Assembly (NCBI RefSeq): GCF_000712035.1
Contig: NZ_JONV01000008.1
Span: 279,481-343,480, forward strand
Source of the DNA: Salinicoccus luteus DSM 17002
GTDB taxonomy: Bacteria > Bacillota > Bacilli > Staphylococcales > Salinicoccaceae
Direction of reading: 5' to 3'
Length of the DNA stretch: 64,000 bases
In this document: one piece after another, positions 26,201 to 34,926 of the stretch
Layout of the letters: each line of letters begins with the position of its first letter
Position numbering within the stretch: the first letter of the stretch is position 1
Program-made: the position numbers and the translations under genes
The notes under the pieces: model-generated
Database searches by the model: none
Seen by the model: the letters and a program-made list of their open reading frames with translations, nothing else
Told to the model about the DNA's origin: nothing

Positions 26201-26728
26201 ATGAAGCAATATCAATTCAAGCTTTCCGTAGATTCAAACAGAAAATCGGTAGCGATAGAAAATGATCATGATGATCCAGTCGGTTATGTTGAAAAGGCAG
26301 TCTTAAGGAATTGTGAAAAGCGGAACACCTATTCTTACACATCCACCCAGGGTGATTCCCTCATACTGGGATTGAAGAAGCGCAAATTCAGGGATATGAA
26401 CATTTCAAAATACATCATCGTGGCGGATGATCTTGAGCTTGTATTCAAGGAAAGACCCGGAACGAGCCTGCTCCACTTCCGTGTCGATGGCCGGATAGAC
26501 CACCAGTTCATGAGCATCGAGGAAAACTGGAGTGGAGACATGGAAGTCTATTTCCATGGCGACCATATTGCGACGGTGAAGGAGGATGTGGCGAGCGGGG
26601 AGACCCTCATCCTGGCGGACAGTCATCTGGATGACCATTCCCTCAAATTCGGGATTCTCGTCCTCATGTACTTCATGTTCAAGGTCTATAAACGGGAATC
26701 CTGGGATGTCGCCAATCTGCTGGCATAG
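26201..26728 (+). CDS. Hypothetical protein, LURP-one/tubby-like fold possible
   Basis: This 175-residue protein (MKQYQFKLSVDS start) is made of short beta strands with turns and ends in a hydrophobic C-terminal helix (about 150-168, LKFGILVLMYFMFKVYKR). Its pattern of paired strands and a C-terminal hydrophobic helix recalls the LURP-one/tubby-like fold, where that helix runs through a beta barrel; this is a guess from pattern. GGAGGAGG at 26188-26195 is five bases before the ATG at 26201 and rules out the ATG at 26186. The transporter gene starts eight bases after its stop, so the two form an operon. Confidence 0.5.
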   Translation: MKQYQFKLSVDSNRKSVAIENDHDDPVGYVEKAVLRNCEKRNTYSYTSTQGDSLILGLKKRKFRDMNISKYIIVADDLELVFKERPGTSLLHFRVDGRIDHQFMSIEENWSGDMEVYFHGDHIATVKEDVASGETLILADSHLDDHSLKFGILVLMYFMFKVYKRESWDVANLLA

Positions 26729-26736
26729 GGGGCGCC

Positions 26737-27669
26737 ATGAACAGCCTTGAAAAATATCAGCCGCTGATCCTGCTTATCGCCATACTTATGGGCATGCTGC
26801 TGGGCGGCATCAACACCATCCAGCAGCATGCCGGCACCTTCATCGTCCCGTTCCTCATGCTCATGCTGTATGGATTGTTTCTACTGATGCCATTGAAACG
26901 TGTATTCACTTCATTCAGAAAGGTGAAGTTCGTACTCGTTTCACTCGGCATCAATTTTTTATGGACTCCCTTCCTAGCCTATGCGATCGGCATGGTCTTC
27001 CTTTCCGACCATCCGCTGATATGGATCGGGTTCGTCATGCTGACGGTGACCCCGTGCACCGACTGGTACCTTGTATTCACCGGCCTCGCGAAAGGGGATA
27101 CGGTGCTGTCGGCGTCCCTGCTTCCGATCAACCTGGTTCTGCAGCTGATACTGCTGCCTGCCTATCTCTATCTGTTCTTTGGATTTGAACAGGGCATCGG
27201 GCTGTCATTCTCGGGCATCATACAGAGTGTGCTGATTGTGGTCGGCATCCCTTTTGTGCTTGCACTGCTGACAAAGCGCTTCCTGCCTCAACAGAGCGGG
27301 GTGGAGGGCTTCTTCGACACCTTCAATGTCATTTTTCTGGGGCTTGCCGTGACTGCGATGTTCGCTGCGGAACGCGATACGCTGCTCGAGAACTCTGATG
27401 TCGTGCTCCTGCTGCTGCCGCCACTGCTGCTGTTCTTTGTGATTACCTTCGTGGTCGGGAATGCCGCAGGGAGGCTGTTCCGGTTCAACCAGAAGGAATC
27501 CGTCAGTCTGGTCATGATGACACTGGCACGCAATTCTCCGCTTGCACTCGCCATCGCCATCACTGCATTTCCCGAGCATCCGCTGATCGCATTATCCCTC
27601 GTCATCGGTCCCATCATCGAACTGCCGATACTGGGCCTCGCTTCGAGAATACTGCTTGCCCATAAATAA
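26737..27669 (+). CDS. ACR3/BASS-family transporter
   Basis: This 310-residue protein with about ten membrane segments belongs to the bile acid/sodium symporter superfamily. Its TVTPCTDWYLVFTGLAKGD segment holds the cysteine and surrounding residues that are conserved in ACR3 arsenite exporters and their close relatives. The second repeat has the NSPLALAIA crossover motif. Arsenite efflux is plausible, but no arsR, arsC or other arsenic gene is adjacent, so the substrate is not established. It follows the preceding hypothetical gene by eight bases with a GGGGGCG site and is closed by the stem-loop at 27672-27699. Confidence 0.75.
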   Translation: MNSLEKYQPLILLIAILMGMLLGGINTIQQHAGTFIVPFLMLMLYGLFLLMPLKRVFTSFRKVKFVLVSLGINFLWTPFLAYAIGMVFLSDHPLIWIGFVMLTVTPCTDWYLVFTGLAKGDTVLSASLLPINLVLQLILLPAYLYLFFGFEQGIGLSFSGIIQSVLIVVGIPFVLALLTKRFLPQQSGVEGFFDTFNVIFLGLAVTAMFAAERDTLLENSDVVLLLLPPLLLFFVITFVVGNAAGRLFRFNQKESVSLVMMTLARNSPLALAIAITAFPEHPLIALSLVIGPIIELPILGLASRILLAHK

Positions 27670-27671
27670 AA

Positions 27672-27699
27672 AAACATCCAGTCTATTGACTGGATGTTT
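27672..27699. terminator. Terminator between the ACR3-like gene and tRNA-Val
   Basis: A 12-bp perfect stem (AAACATCCAGTC with GACTGGATGTTT) has a four-base loop. The minus strand is followed by a run of seven T, so it terminates the tRNA transcript. On the plus strand the T run is short but may still end the transporter unit. Confidence 0.85.
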
Positions 27700-27704
27700 G
27701 ATAA

Positions 27705-27776
27705 TGACCCCGAGTGGGTTCGAACCACCGACCCCTTGCCTGTCAAGCAAGTGCTCTCCCGCTGAGCTACGGAGTC
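27705..27776 (-). tRNA. tRNA-Val (anticodon GAC)
   Basis: A 72-base cloverleaf lies on the minus strand. The acceptor stem is GACTCCG with CGGGGTC, followed by an A discriminator; the D-arm is TAGCTCAGCGGGAGAGC, the anticodon stem CTTGC/GCAAG with loop TTGACAG, and the T-arm has GGTTCGAACC. The anticodon bases correspond to plus-strand 27742-27744. CCA is not encoded. GAC reads the valine codons GUC and GUU. Confidence 0.95.
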
Positions 27777-27851
27777 ACGATTTAAAAACTACATATTCAA
27801 ATTTACAATGTTAACCCGGAATTGTCAATAACGAAATGACGATTCCGGGTA

Positions 27852-28286
27852 TTATTTTTTCCCTCTCATGGTCTCGGCTTTTGCCATTTCTATGAAAGCC
27901 GTCATCCTGTCTATGGCTCCCTTGAAATCCTCCTTGAATTCATGTTCCCACATCCGCATAATATGCCAACCTTTTTCATGATAATAGGCATTCACTTCCC
28001 GGTCGCGCTCCATGTTCCTCCCGAGCTTCCTGTTCCAGAATTCCTGATTGCTTTTCGGCCAGTTGCCATGGTCGGGACACATATGCCAGAAACAGGAGTC
28101 GATGAAGATGACCACCCTGTATTTCTGGATTGCGATATCCGGAGACCCCATCAATGTGCGCACATTCTTCCTGAACCGGTAGCCTTCAGCCCACAAAGCT
28201 TTCGTAATCCTGTTCTCGAGTTTCGATTGGGACCTGATCCGGCTCATCGTCCGTTTCCTCTTTTCTGCAGACATCATATCCGCCAC
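27852..28286 (-). CDS. vsr: Very short patch repair (Vsr) endonuclease
   Basis: This protein of about 144 residues is of the Vsr family, with RTMSRIRSQSKLENRITKALW, MGSPDIAI carrying the metal aspartate, FIDSCFWHMCP with the catalytic histidine, and ending in the HIMRMWEHE region. Vsr nicks 5' of T in T:G mismatches that arise when 5-methylcytosine deaminates, and normally lies beside a cytosine-C5 methyltransferase. No methyltransferase is in this window. A GTG at 28295 overlaps the GGGAGG ribosome site, so I prefer the GTG at 28286; an ATG at 28277 is another option. The family assignment is solid. Confidence 0.85.
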   Translation of the reverse strand: MADMMSAEKRKRTMSRIRSQSKLENRITKALWAEGYRFRKNVRTLMGSPDIAIQKYRVVIFIDSCFWHMCPDHGNWPKSNQEFWNRKLGRNMERDREVNAYYHEKGWHIMRMWEHEFKEDFKGAIDRMTAFIEMAKAETMRGKK

Positions 28287-28388
28287 TGTCGCCACCTCCC
28301 TTCTTTCCCACCACCTACCCAGCTTGGGCGTAAAATATTCGGCATGAAAAGTAGTGGAAAATAAAGTATTTTAAATTTGAAAAATGTT

Positions 28389-28417
28389 TTGACAAATATA
28401 ACAATCCATAGTATTGT
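28389..28417 (+). promoter_or_regulatory. Promoter of the SAM-riboswitch sulfur operon
   Basis: TTGACA at 28389-28394 and TATTGT at 28412-28417 are separated by 17 bases, about 32 bases upstream of the riboswitch aptamer. Confidence 0.7.
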
Positions 28418-28448
28418 AGTATACATTATCGATAATATAGTTCTATCA

Positions 28449-28554
28449 CTTATCCAGAGTGGCGGAGGGACAGGCCCTATGACGCCCGGCAACCATCAGG
28501 CAATCGAGTCTGATAAGGTGCTAATTCCTGCAGGAGATTTTCCTGAAAGATAAG
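28449..28554 (+). ncRNA. SAM-I (S-box) riboswitch
   Basis: The aptamer starts CTTATCcAGAGtGGcgGAGGG and continues through GGCCCTATGAcGCCCGGCAACC, the variable P3/P4 arms and TAAGGTGCTAATTCCTGC, then closes with GAAAGATAAG, which pairs with the 5' CTTATC (P1). All S-box landmarks are present, including the kink-turn and pseudoknot elements. When SAM is bound, the terminator at 28566-28597 forms and the downstream sulfur operon is shut off. When SAM is scarce, the operon is read. Confidence 0.96.
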
Positions 28555-28565
28555 AGGAGGCGGAG

Positions 28566-28597
28566 ACTCTCTTCTTATATAGGAAGAGAGTTTTTTT
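28566..28597 (+). terminator. SAM-controlled attenuator terminator
   Basis: A nine-base stem (ACTCTCTTC at 28566-28574 with GAAGAGAGT ending at 28591) is followed by a T run. It is the expression platform of the S-box element and lies about 30 bases before the metY start. Confidence 0.9.
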
Positions 28598-28623
28598 ATT
28601 ATTACAATCAGGAGGAGATTATA

Positions 28624-30423
28624 TTGACGAAGAAGAAAAATGCAACTTATGACCTGGAGACGCTGTCGCTCCATGGCGGACAGGCGCCGGATCCGACAAC
28701 AGGCGCAAGGGCGGTGCCGATCTACCAGACGACATCATATGTCTTTCACGACACGGATCACGCAGAGAGCCTGTTTTCTCTGGATGAACCGGGAAATATC
28801 TACTCACGCATCGGAAATCCTACAGTGGAAGTGTTCGAAAAGCGGATGGCACTCCTTGAGGACGGAGTGGCGGCAGTGGCGACATCTTCCGGGATGTCGG
28901 CCATCACACTGTCGATACTGAACCTGGCAAGTGCAGGGGATGAAATCGTGGCAGGTTCGAACCTCTACGGCGGTACATATAATCTTTTTGCGGTCACTCT
29001 GCCCAGATACGGCATCACCGTCAAATTCGTTGATCCTGACGACCCGGAGAATTTCAGGGCAGCAATCACAGGGCGGACGAAGGCTGTATTCGCCGAAACG
29101 ATCGGCAATCCCGGACTTCAGGTCCTTGACGTCGCCGCAGTTGCCGAAGTAGCGCATGAAGCCGGCGTGCCATTGATCGTCGACAATACGTTCGCCACAC
29201 CACATGTCTTCAAGCCGATTGAATGGGGGGCGGACATCGTCGTCCACTCGGCAACAAAATGGATCGGCGGCCACGGCACTTCAATAGGCGGTGTGGTCAT
29301 CGATGGTGGACGGTTCAACTGGAATACCGAAAAGTTCCCTGAATTCACCGAACCCGACACAAGCTATAACGGCATCCGCTATGCTGTGGATTTCGGAACC
29401 CTTGCCTTCATCACGAAAATCCGCGTGCAGCTGTTGCGGGACTTCGGGGCGAGCCTCAGCCCACAGAATGCCTTCCAGCTGATTCAGGGGCTGGAGACTC
29501 TGCATATACGTGTTGAAAGGCACAATGAAAATGCGCAGGAGGTTGCCCGCTTCCTGGAGGCGCATCCGGCGGTCGAGTGGGTGACATATCCTGGTCTGGA
29601 GCACCATCCGTCGCATGATGTTGCGAAGAGGCAGTTCGAGAATGGATATGGTTCAATCATCACTTTCGGCATCAGGGGCGGAAAACCGGCAGGGAAGAAA
29701 CTGATCGACAATGTCTCGCTATGGTCCCATGTTGCAAATGTCGGCGATGCGAAGTCACTGATCATCCATCCGGCATCCACGACCCACCAGCAGCTGACGA
29801 AGGAACAGCTTGAGGAGACCGGTGTGCTGGAAGAGCTCATCCGTCTGTCGGTGGGCATTGAATCCGTAAGGGATATCACAAAAGATCTGGGACAGGCGCT
29901 GAAGAAGGCCACCGGAATCAGCGATGGGTCAACAGATGCGGCAGTCATCAATGACGAAGGTGTCATAAGATGGGCACTGGACTCTCCGACGGAGAAGGTC
30001 ATCGGGGAGGACGGGGCGGAAACGGTACGGCAGAAGACGCTGGCAGTGGTCGGATTAAGCGGCAAGGAAGCCAGACCGAGCTACCGTCTTGCACGGAAGA
30101 TGCAGCGCCTCGGCTATCGGATCATTCCAGTCAATCCGAGGGAGACGGAAATACTCGGTGAAAAGGCCTATCCGGATCTCTCAAGCGTTCCCGATGCCAT
30201 CGATGTCGTCCAAGTATTCAGAAGTCCTGAAGCGGCAATTGAAATAGCGAAGGAAGCACTCGAAGTGAACCCGAGAGTCTTTTGGCTCCAGGAAGGCGTC
30301 GTTTCTCCGGAAGCTGCGGAAATCGCAAGGGACGGGGGCATACAGGTGGTGCATAACCGTTGCACATACAAAGAGGCACAGCGTCTGCGGGGCACGATTT
30401 CCACATACGCATGTGAAATATAG
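28624..30423 (+). CDS. metY: O-acetylhomoserine sulfhydrylase (MetY) fused to a CoA-binding domain
   Basis: This 599-residue protein starts at TTG with GGAGGAG well placed upstream. Residues 1 to about 435 are a Cys/Met-metabolism PLP enzyme: [26 protein letters not shown] and [10 protein letters not shown] with the PLP lysine K212, and [10 protein letters not shown]. This is the MetY type, which makes homocysteine and acetate from O-acetylhomoserine and sulfide. Residues from about 470 form a second domain of the YccU/CoA-binding type ([43 protein letters not shown]). MetY proteins normally stop near residue 430, so this is a fusion. The sequence is continuous, with no frameshift. It is the first gene after the SAM riboswitch. 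Confidence 0.9.
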   Translation: MTKKKNATYDLETLSLHGGQAPDPTTGARAVPIYQTTSYVFHDTDHAESLFSLDEPGNIYSRIGNPTVEVFEKRMALLEDGVAAVATSSGMSAITLSILNLASAGDEIVAGSNLYGGTYNLFAVTLPRYGITVKFVDPDDPENFRAAITGRTKAVFAETIGNPGLQVLDVAAVAEVAHEAGVPLIVDNTFATPHVFKPIEWGADIVVHSATKWIGGHGTSIGGVVIDGGRFNWNTEKFPEFTEPDTSYNGIRYAVDFGTLAFITKIRVQLLRDFGASLSPQNAFQLIQGLETLHIRVERHNENAQEVARFLEAHPAVEWVTYPGLEHHPSHDVAKRQFENGYGSIITFGIRGGKPAGKKLIDNVSLWSHVANVGDAKSLIIHPASTTHQQLTKEQLEETGVLEELIRLSVGIESVRDITKDLGQALKKATGISDGSTDAAVINDEGVIRWALDSPTEKVIGEDGAETVRQKTLAVVGLSGKEARPSYRLARKMQRLGYRIIPVNPRETEILGEKAYPDLSSVPDAIDVVQVFRSPEAAIEIAKEALEVNPRVFWLQEGVVSPEAAEIARDGGIQVVHNRCTYKEAQRLRGTISTYACEI

Positions 30424-30439
30424 AATGGAGGTCATAAAA

Positions 30440-31453
30440 ATGAAATCATCAATATTCAATCAGAGGGTGTGGGCACTCATCGTGCTCGCCCTGGTGGCCG
30501 TGGTTGCCGGCTGTGGTTCAGGAGAGGCTGAGTCGGCTGAGTCTTCAGGCGCGCCAGAGAAGATCAGACTGGACTATGCATATTATTCCCCTACAAGCCT
30601 CGTGCTGAAAGAGTTCGGATGGGCAGAAGAGGAATTCGAAGAGGAAGGAATAGAAGTGGAATGGACATTGAGCCATGGAAGCAACAAGGCGCTTGAATTC
30701 CTGAATAGCGACAGTGTCGATTTCGGCTCGACTGCCGGCGCCGCTGCGCTGATGTCGAAGGCCAATGGCGCACCGATAAAGAATGTATATATCGCCTCCA
30801 AACCGGAATGGACAGCTCTTGTGAAAACGGAGGATTCCGGCATTGAGGACATAGGAGACCTGAAGGGCAAAAAGGTGGCTGCGACACTTGGCACCGATCC
30901 ATACATCTTCCTGCTCAGGGCCCTGAATGAAGAAGGCATCTCCCAGGATGATGTCGAGATTGTAAATGTTCAGCACAGCGACGGCGCCACTTCACTGACA
31001 AACGGGGGTGTGGATGCATGGGCAGGACTCGACCCGCATATGGCCCGCCTGGAAGTGGAATCGGGGGCAGAGCTGTTCTACCGCAACCCGGATTTCAATA
31101 CATACGGCTTCCTGAATGTAAGGGAAGACTTCGCGGCGGATCATCCGGAATATGTGAATCGTGTCATCGGAGTGTATGAAAAAGCCAGGGAATGGATTCA
31201 GGAAAATCCCGACGAGGCTGTGGAAATAATGGTGAAGGAAGCGCAGATCGAGCCTGAAGTGGCGAGACTGCAGCTTGAACGCAATGATTTTTCAAACCCG
31301 GTTCCGGGACCGGTCCATCAGGAAGCGTTGGTCGAATCGGGCAATATCCTGCAGGAAGTGGACGTAATCGATCCTGATGCGGATATAGAGGCTCTGGTCT
31401 CAGACCTCATTGAGCCGAGTTTTGCCGAAGAGACGATAGAAAGTGCGGAATAG
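30440..31453 (+). CDS. ssuA: SsuA-type ABC substrate-binding lipoprotein
   Basis: This 337-residue protein has a lipoprotein signal peptide: a basic start, a hydrophobic core (about 9-24) and the lipobox VVAGC. The mature part matches SsuA/NrtA/TauA-type binding proteins (YYSPTSLVLKEFGWAEEEF, VDFGSTAGAAALMSKANGAPIK, LKGKKVAATLGTDPY), which bind sulfonates, taurine or similar compounds outside the membrane. The ATG at 30440 has GGAGGT nine bases upstream; an upstream GTG in frame overlaps the metY stop and is not favoured. The gene is in the SAM-controlled operon between metY and the permease, with no terminator. The ligand is unproven, but sulfur-source uptake fits the context. Confidence 0.85.
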   Translation: MKSSIFNQRVWALIVLALVAVVAGCGSGEAESAESSGAPEKIRLDYAYYSPTSLVLKEFGWAEEEFEEEGIEVEWTLSHGSNKALEFLNSDSVDFGSTAGAAALMSKANGAPIKNVYIASKPEWTALVKTEDSGIEDIGDLKGKKVAATLGTDPYIFLLRALNEEGISQDDVEIVNVQHSDGATSLTNGGVDAWAGLDPHMARLEVESGAELFYRNPDFNTYGFLNVREDFAADHPEYVNRVIGVYEKAREWIQENPDEAVEIMVKEAQIEPEVARLQLERNDFSNPVPGPVHQEALVESGNILQEVDVIDPDADIEALVSDLIEPSFAEETIESAE

Positions 31454-31471
31454 ATGACTAAAGGAGTGGAG

Positions 31472-32323
31472 ATGATGGAAAAAAGCGCTGGCCGATTCGT
31501 TGGGAGGCAAGTTGCAGATGAAAGCAGTACGGGAGGGAAGCGGGAGCAGAGGGATACTAAAAGGCTGCAGGCCATATTGCTTGGCAGTCTGCTGCCCGTT
31601 CTCCTTGTTGCAGTGTGGGAAGTATTGAGCCGCACTGGCGTCTTCCCCGCCTACCAGCTGCCGGCCCCGTCCACGATCCTTTCGACGATAAGGGAAATGG
31701 CCCAGGACGGGAGCCTGTACAGCCATGTCGGGATTACGACTTTCAGGGTGTTTGCGGGATTTATCATCGGGACGCTATTGGCGATTGTATTGGGATCGAT
31801 TGTAGGATTCTATGAAAAGGCGGAACAGATCTTCGATCCGATGATCCAGGCTTTCCGTTCCATCCCCTCATTGGCGTGGGTGCCCCTGTTCATACTCTGG
31901 ATGGGGATTGGTGAGCCGTCCAAGGTGACCATGATCGCTGTGGGCGTATTCTTTCCCGTCTATCTGAATGTAGTCAGTGGGATTGCCGGGGTCGACCGTA
32001 AATTGATTGAAGTCGGGAAGATGTATGGACTGAATACTTTCCAGCTGATCAGAAGGGTCATCCTTCCGGCATCCATGCCCTCTTTTCTGACAGGGCTCAG
32101 AAGTGGACTTGGACTGGGATGGATGTTCGTGGTCGCGGCTGAACTCATGGGGGCGAGCACCGGTCTCGGATACCTCCTCGTACTTGGACAGAATACACTT
32201 TCACCGGAAATCATCATTGCCAGCATCATCCTGTTCGCAATAATAGGAAAGCTGACGGATTGGATATTGAAGATTGTGGAGCAGCGTGCCCTGCATTGGC
32301 AGGATGGCATGGTCAAATCATAG
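31472..32323 (+). CDS. ssuC: SsuC-type ABC permease
   Basis: This protein of about 283 residues has a charged cytoplasmic N-terminus (to about 30) and six membrane segments of the BPD_transp_1 fold. The EAA loop, which docks the ATPase, is visible (GKMYGLNTFQLIRRVILPASMPSFLTG in sequence order), as is the family-typical AELMGASTGLGYLL. It forms the channel of the sulfonate-type importer with the neighbouring SsuA and SsuB proteins. An ATG at 31454 follows the stop of ssuA directly, but AAGGAG at 31461-31466 points to the ATG pair at 31472/31475. It belongs to the SAM-riboswitch operon. Confidence 0.87.
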   Translation: MMEKSAGRFVGRQVADESSTGGKREQRDTKRLQAILLGSLLPVLLVAVWEVLSRTGVFPAYQLPAPSTILSTIREMAQDGSLYSHVGITTFRVFAGFIIGTLLAIVLGSIVGFYEKAEQIFDPMIQAFRSIPSLAWVPLFILWMGIGEPSKVTMIAVGVFFPVYLNVVSGIAGVDRKLIEVGKMYGLNTFQLIRRVILPASMPSFLTGLRSGLGLGWMFVVAAELMGASTGLGYLLVLGQNTLSPEIIIASIILFAIIGKLTDWILKIVEQRALHWQDGMVKS

Positions 32324-32333
32324 GAGGGATCGC

Positions 32334-33089
32334 ATGAACTTGAACTTACAGGATGTCGGGCGGACTTTTGACGGCAGGGAAGTGGTCAGAAACGTATCTT
32401 TCACTGCGGAATCGGGTGAAATTATCGGGCTCCTTGGTACGAGCGGCTGCGGAAAAAGCACGATTCTGCGGGCGATTTCCGGCCTGGATGATGCGTATGA
32501 CGGACGGATAGAAATCAATGGGAATGTCTCGAGGAAGGTGGAGGATACAACCGGCTTCATCTTCCAGGAGCCGCGTCTCATGCCCTGGCTGACCGTCCTT
32601 GAGAATGTCACTTTTGGCCTGAAGGGAAGCAGGGACCAGAAAGAGGCGGCAGGAAAGAGATATCTGGAAAGTGTCGGCCTCGGTGGGAGCGAAGCATTGT
32701 ATCCAAGAGCCCTTTCTGGCGGGATGGCCCAGCGTGTCGCCATTGCACGGGCACTCGTCACCTCCCCTGAGATACTGCTCCTGGATGAACCTTTCAGTGC
32801 ATTGGATGCATTCACCAAGATGCAGCTCCAGGATCTCCTGATGGAAATATGGAGGGAGTATCGGACGACAATCATTCTGGTGACACACGATATTGACGAA
32901 GCGACCTATCTCTGTGACCGGATCATCACTCTGCGGGGACAGCCGGGAGAGATGGACAGGGTGATTCCGATTGAACAGGAAAGACCGAGAGAGCGGGGAA
33001 GCAGACAGCTGGCCGAGTATAAGAAAGAAATACTGGGCAGCCTGGATCTGAACCAGTCGACACAGTATGAACAGCGGATAAATTCATGA
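32334..33089 (+). CDS. ssuB: SsuB-type ABC transporter ATPase
   Basis: This 251-residue ATPase has Walker A GTSGCGKST (35-43), Q-loop FQEPRLMPWLTV, signature LSGGMAQRVAIARAL, Walker B LLLDEPFSALDA and H-loop VTHDIDEA. These are the hallmarks of the nitrate/sulfonate/taurine importer ATPase subfamily. AGGAGGG at 32322-32328 precedes the ATG at 32334. A longer in-frame version runs back into ssuC and is not used. It completes the SsuABC set; an SsuD-type monooxygenase is absent here. The acsA gene follows within a few bases. Confidence 0.9.
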   Translation: MNLNLQDVGRTFDGREVVRNVSFTAESGEIIGLLGTSGCGKSTILRAISGLDDAYDGRIEINGNVSRKVEDTTGFIFQEPRLMPWLTVLENVTFGLKGSRDQKEAAGKRYLESVGLGGSEALYPRALSGGMAQRVAIARALVTSPEILLLDEPFSALDAFTKMQLQDLLMEIWREYRTTIILVTHDIDEATYLCDRIITLRGQPGEMDRVIPIEQERPRERGSRQLAEYKKEILGSLDLNQSTQYEQRINS

Positions 33090-33106
33090 GGAAGGAAGTG
33101 CATACC

Positions 33107-34795
33107 ATGTCACAGAGAATTTCAGAAGTCATCAATCCAATAGAGGACACATACAATCTGTCCAACTATGAGGAAATACGCCACGCGTACGATTGGCATC
33201 AGGCGGGAGAGGATTTGCGCTTCAGGGAGACAGGAAAGGTCAACATCGCCTATGAGACAATCGACCGTCATGTAGAGGACGGATATGGGGACAAGGTTGC
33301 CCTCCACTATGTGGATGGGGAGACAAGGACGTCCATGACCTTCAGGGAAGTCAAGGAGAAGACGGACCACTATTCCCGTATTCTGAGAAGCAATGGGGTC
33401 AAAAAGGGCGAGCGCGTCTTCATCTTCCTCCCCAAAACGCCTGAATGCTACATATCGATATTGGCGGCCATAAAGATAGGCGCGATTGCAGGACCGCTTT
33501 TCGAAGCTTTCATGGAAGACGCGGTAAGGGACAGGATCAACGACTGCAGGGGGACGCTGCTGATTACGAACAGGGACATGGTTTCCCGTGTGCCGCAAAA
33601 TGACATCCCTTCGCTGGAAACCATATTGTATGCCGAGGATATCGAAGCGGCACCGGTGGAGAACGGCGGAGAACAGGTGGAATGGGTGGATCTGGAGGAT
33701 GGCATGCTGATCCACTATACAAGCGGCTCCACTGGAAAGCCAAAGGGCGTGCTGCATGCGCACCGTGTCATGACCCATCAGTATGAATCAGGGAAGTGGG
33801 TGCTTGATATCAGGGACGATGATGTATACTGGTGCACTTCGCACCCGGGCTGGGTGACAGGGAGCGTATACGGCCTGTTCGCCCCATGGCTGAACCGGGC
33901 GACGATCGTCATCCAGGGTGGGCGTTTCAAAGCGGAAAACTGGTATCAGCTGATAGCGGACCTGAAAGTGACGGTATGGTACAGTGCGCCGACGGCTTTC
34001 AGAATGCTCCTCTCCCAGGGGGATGTCCTGAAAGACTACGACCTGTCCTCGTTGAGGCACATTCTGAGCGTTGGTGAACCGTTGAATCCCGAAGTCATAT
34101 ACTGGGCGTGGGAACGTCTCGGTGTCAGAATACATGACACGTGGTGGATGACGGAAACGGGTGCGCACCTGATCGTGAATCTTCCGGGTGAAAAAATAAA
34201 GCCCGGCTCCATGGGACGGCCGTTTCCCGGCATAGAAGTCGGCATCCTCGATGAAGCGGGGAACGAGCTGCCACGGGGGTCTGTCGGACAGCTTGCAGTC
34301 AAAACACCATGGCCGGGACTGATGAAGGAGATATGGGGGAACAGGGACAAGTTCGATTCCTATTTCAAATATGAAGGATGGTATGTATCAGGGGACCTGG
34401 CATACCAGGACGATGAGGACTATGTCTTCTTCCAGAGCCGCGACGACGATATGATCAACTCTGCCGGTGAGCGTATCGGGCCATTCGAGGTGGAGAGCAA
34501 GCTGATCGAGCATCCAGCTGTACAGGAAGCGGGAGTGGTCGGGAAGCCGGATCCTGTAAGAGGAGAGCTCGTCAAGGCATTCATCGTCCTCAGGGAAGGG
34601 TACGAGCAGTCCGACAGCCTTCTTGAAGATATCCGTATATTTGTAAGAAACAATCTGGCCGCGCACTCGGCACCGAGGGAGATCGAAGTGATGGAGGAAC
34701 TGCCGAAGACCACGATCAGCGGCAAAATTTTGAGGCGTGAACTGAAAAGGATGGAAATCGAAAAACAGAAAGAGGCGGAGTTGAAAAAAGTGTAG
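33107..34795 (+). CDS. acsA: Acetyl-CoA synthetase
   Basis: This 562-residue ANL-superfamily ligase activates acetate with ATP and CoA. Motifs in order: AMP-binding P-loop YTSGSTGKPKG, WVTGSVYG, SAPTAFRML, DTWWMTETG (adenine and phosphate contacts), YVSGDLAY, and the C-terminal hinge and catalytic lysine region SGKILRREL, whose lysine is the usual acetylation site. Overall identity to AcsA of Bacillus and Staphylococcus appears high by eye. The ATG at 33107 has GGAAGG upstream; an ATG at 33086 overlaps the ssuB stop. Being last in a SAM-controlled sulfur operon is unusual. MetY and CysK both release acetate, so AcsA could reclaim it as acetyl-CoA (inference). Confidence 0.88.
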   Translation: MSQRISEVINPIEDTYNLSNYEEIRHAYDWHQAGEDLRFRETGKVNIAYETIDRHVEDGYGDKVALHYVDGETRTSMTFREVKEKTDHYSRILRSNGVKKGERVFIFLPKTPECYISILAAIKIGAIAGPLFEAFMEDAVRDRINDCRGTLLITNRDMVSRVPQNDIPSLETILYAEDIEAAPVENGGEQVEWVDLEDGMLIHYTSGSTGKPKGVLHAHRVMTHQYESGKWVLDIRDDDVYWCTSHPGWVTGSVYGLFAPWLNRATIVIQGGRFKAENWYQLIADLKVTVWYSAPTAFRMLLSQGDVLKDYDLSSLRHILSVGEPLNPEVIYWAWERLGVRIHDTWWMTETGAHLIVNLPGEKIKPGSMGRPFPGIEVGILDEAGNELPRGSVGQLAVKTPWPGLMKEIWGNRDKFDSYFKYEGWYVSGDLAYQDDEDYVFFQSRDDDMINSAGERIGPFEVESKLIEHPAVQEAGVVGKPDPVRGELVKAFIVLREGYEQSDSLLEDIRIFVRNNLAAHSAPREIEVMEELPKTTISGKILRRELKRMEIEKQKEAELKKV

Positions 34796-34817
34796 GATTA
34801 TCCCATGATTTGAAGTC

Positions 34818-34873
34818 ACACATAAGAATACTCCCTTCAAAATGTACATTTTGAAGGGAGTATTCTTATGTGT
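34818..34873. terminator. Perfect 56-bp palindrome between converging units
   Basis: Bases 34818-34845 and 34846-34873 are exact reverse complements (28 bp), with no unpaired loop other than what the hairpin itself forces. It lies after acsA and ahead of the converging DUF2975 gene, so it is probably a bidirectional terminator. A clear T run is missing directly after it on either strand. Confidence 0.65.
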
Positions 34874-34926
34874 ACTTGTATATTTTGGAGTTTTTCAGCA
34901 GAGTTGTCCATAAACGTATCGTATGA

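Noticed and set aside
33107..34795. Reading the last operon gene as a sulfoacetate or other sulfonate CoA ligase
   Set aside because: The sequence follows AcsA of Bacillus and Staphylococcus closely over the whole length, so acetate is the simpler substrate.
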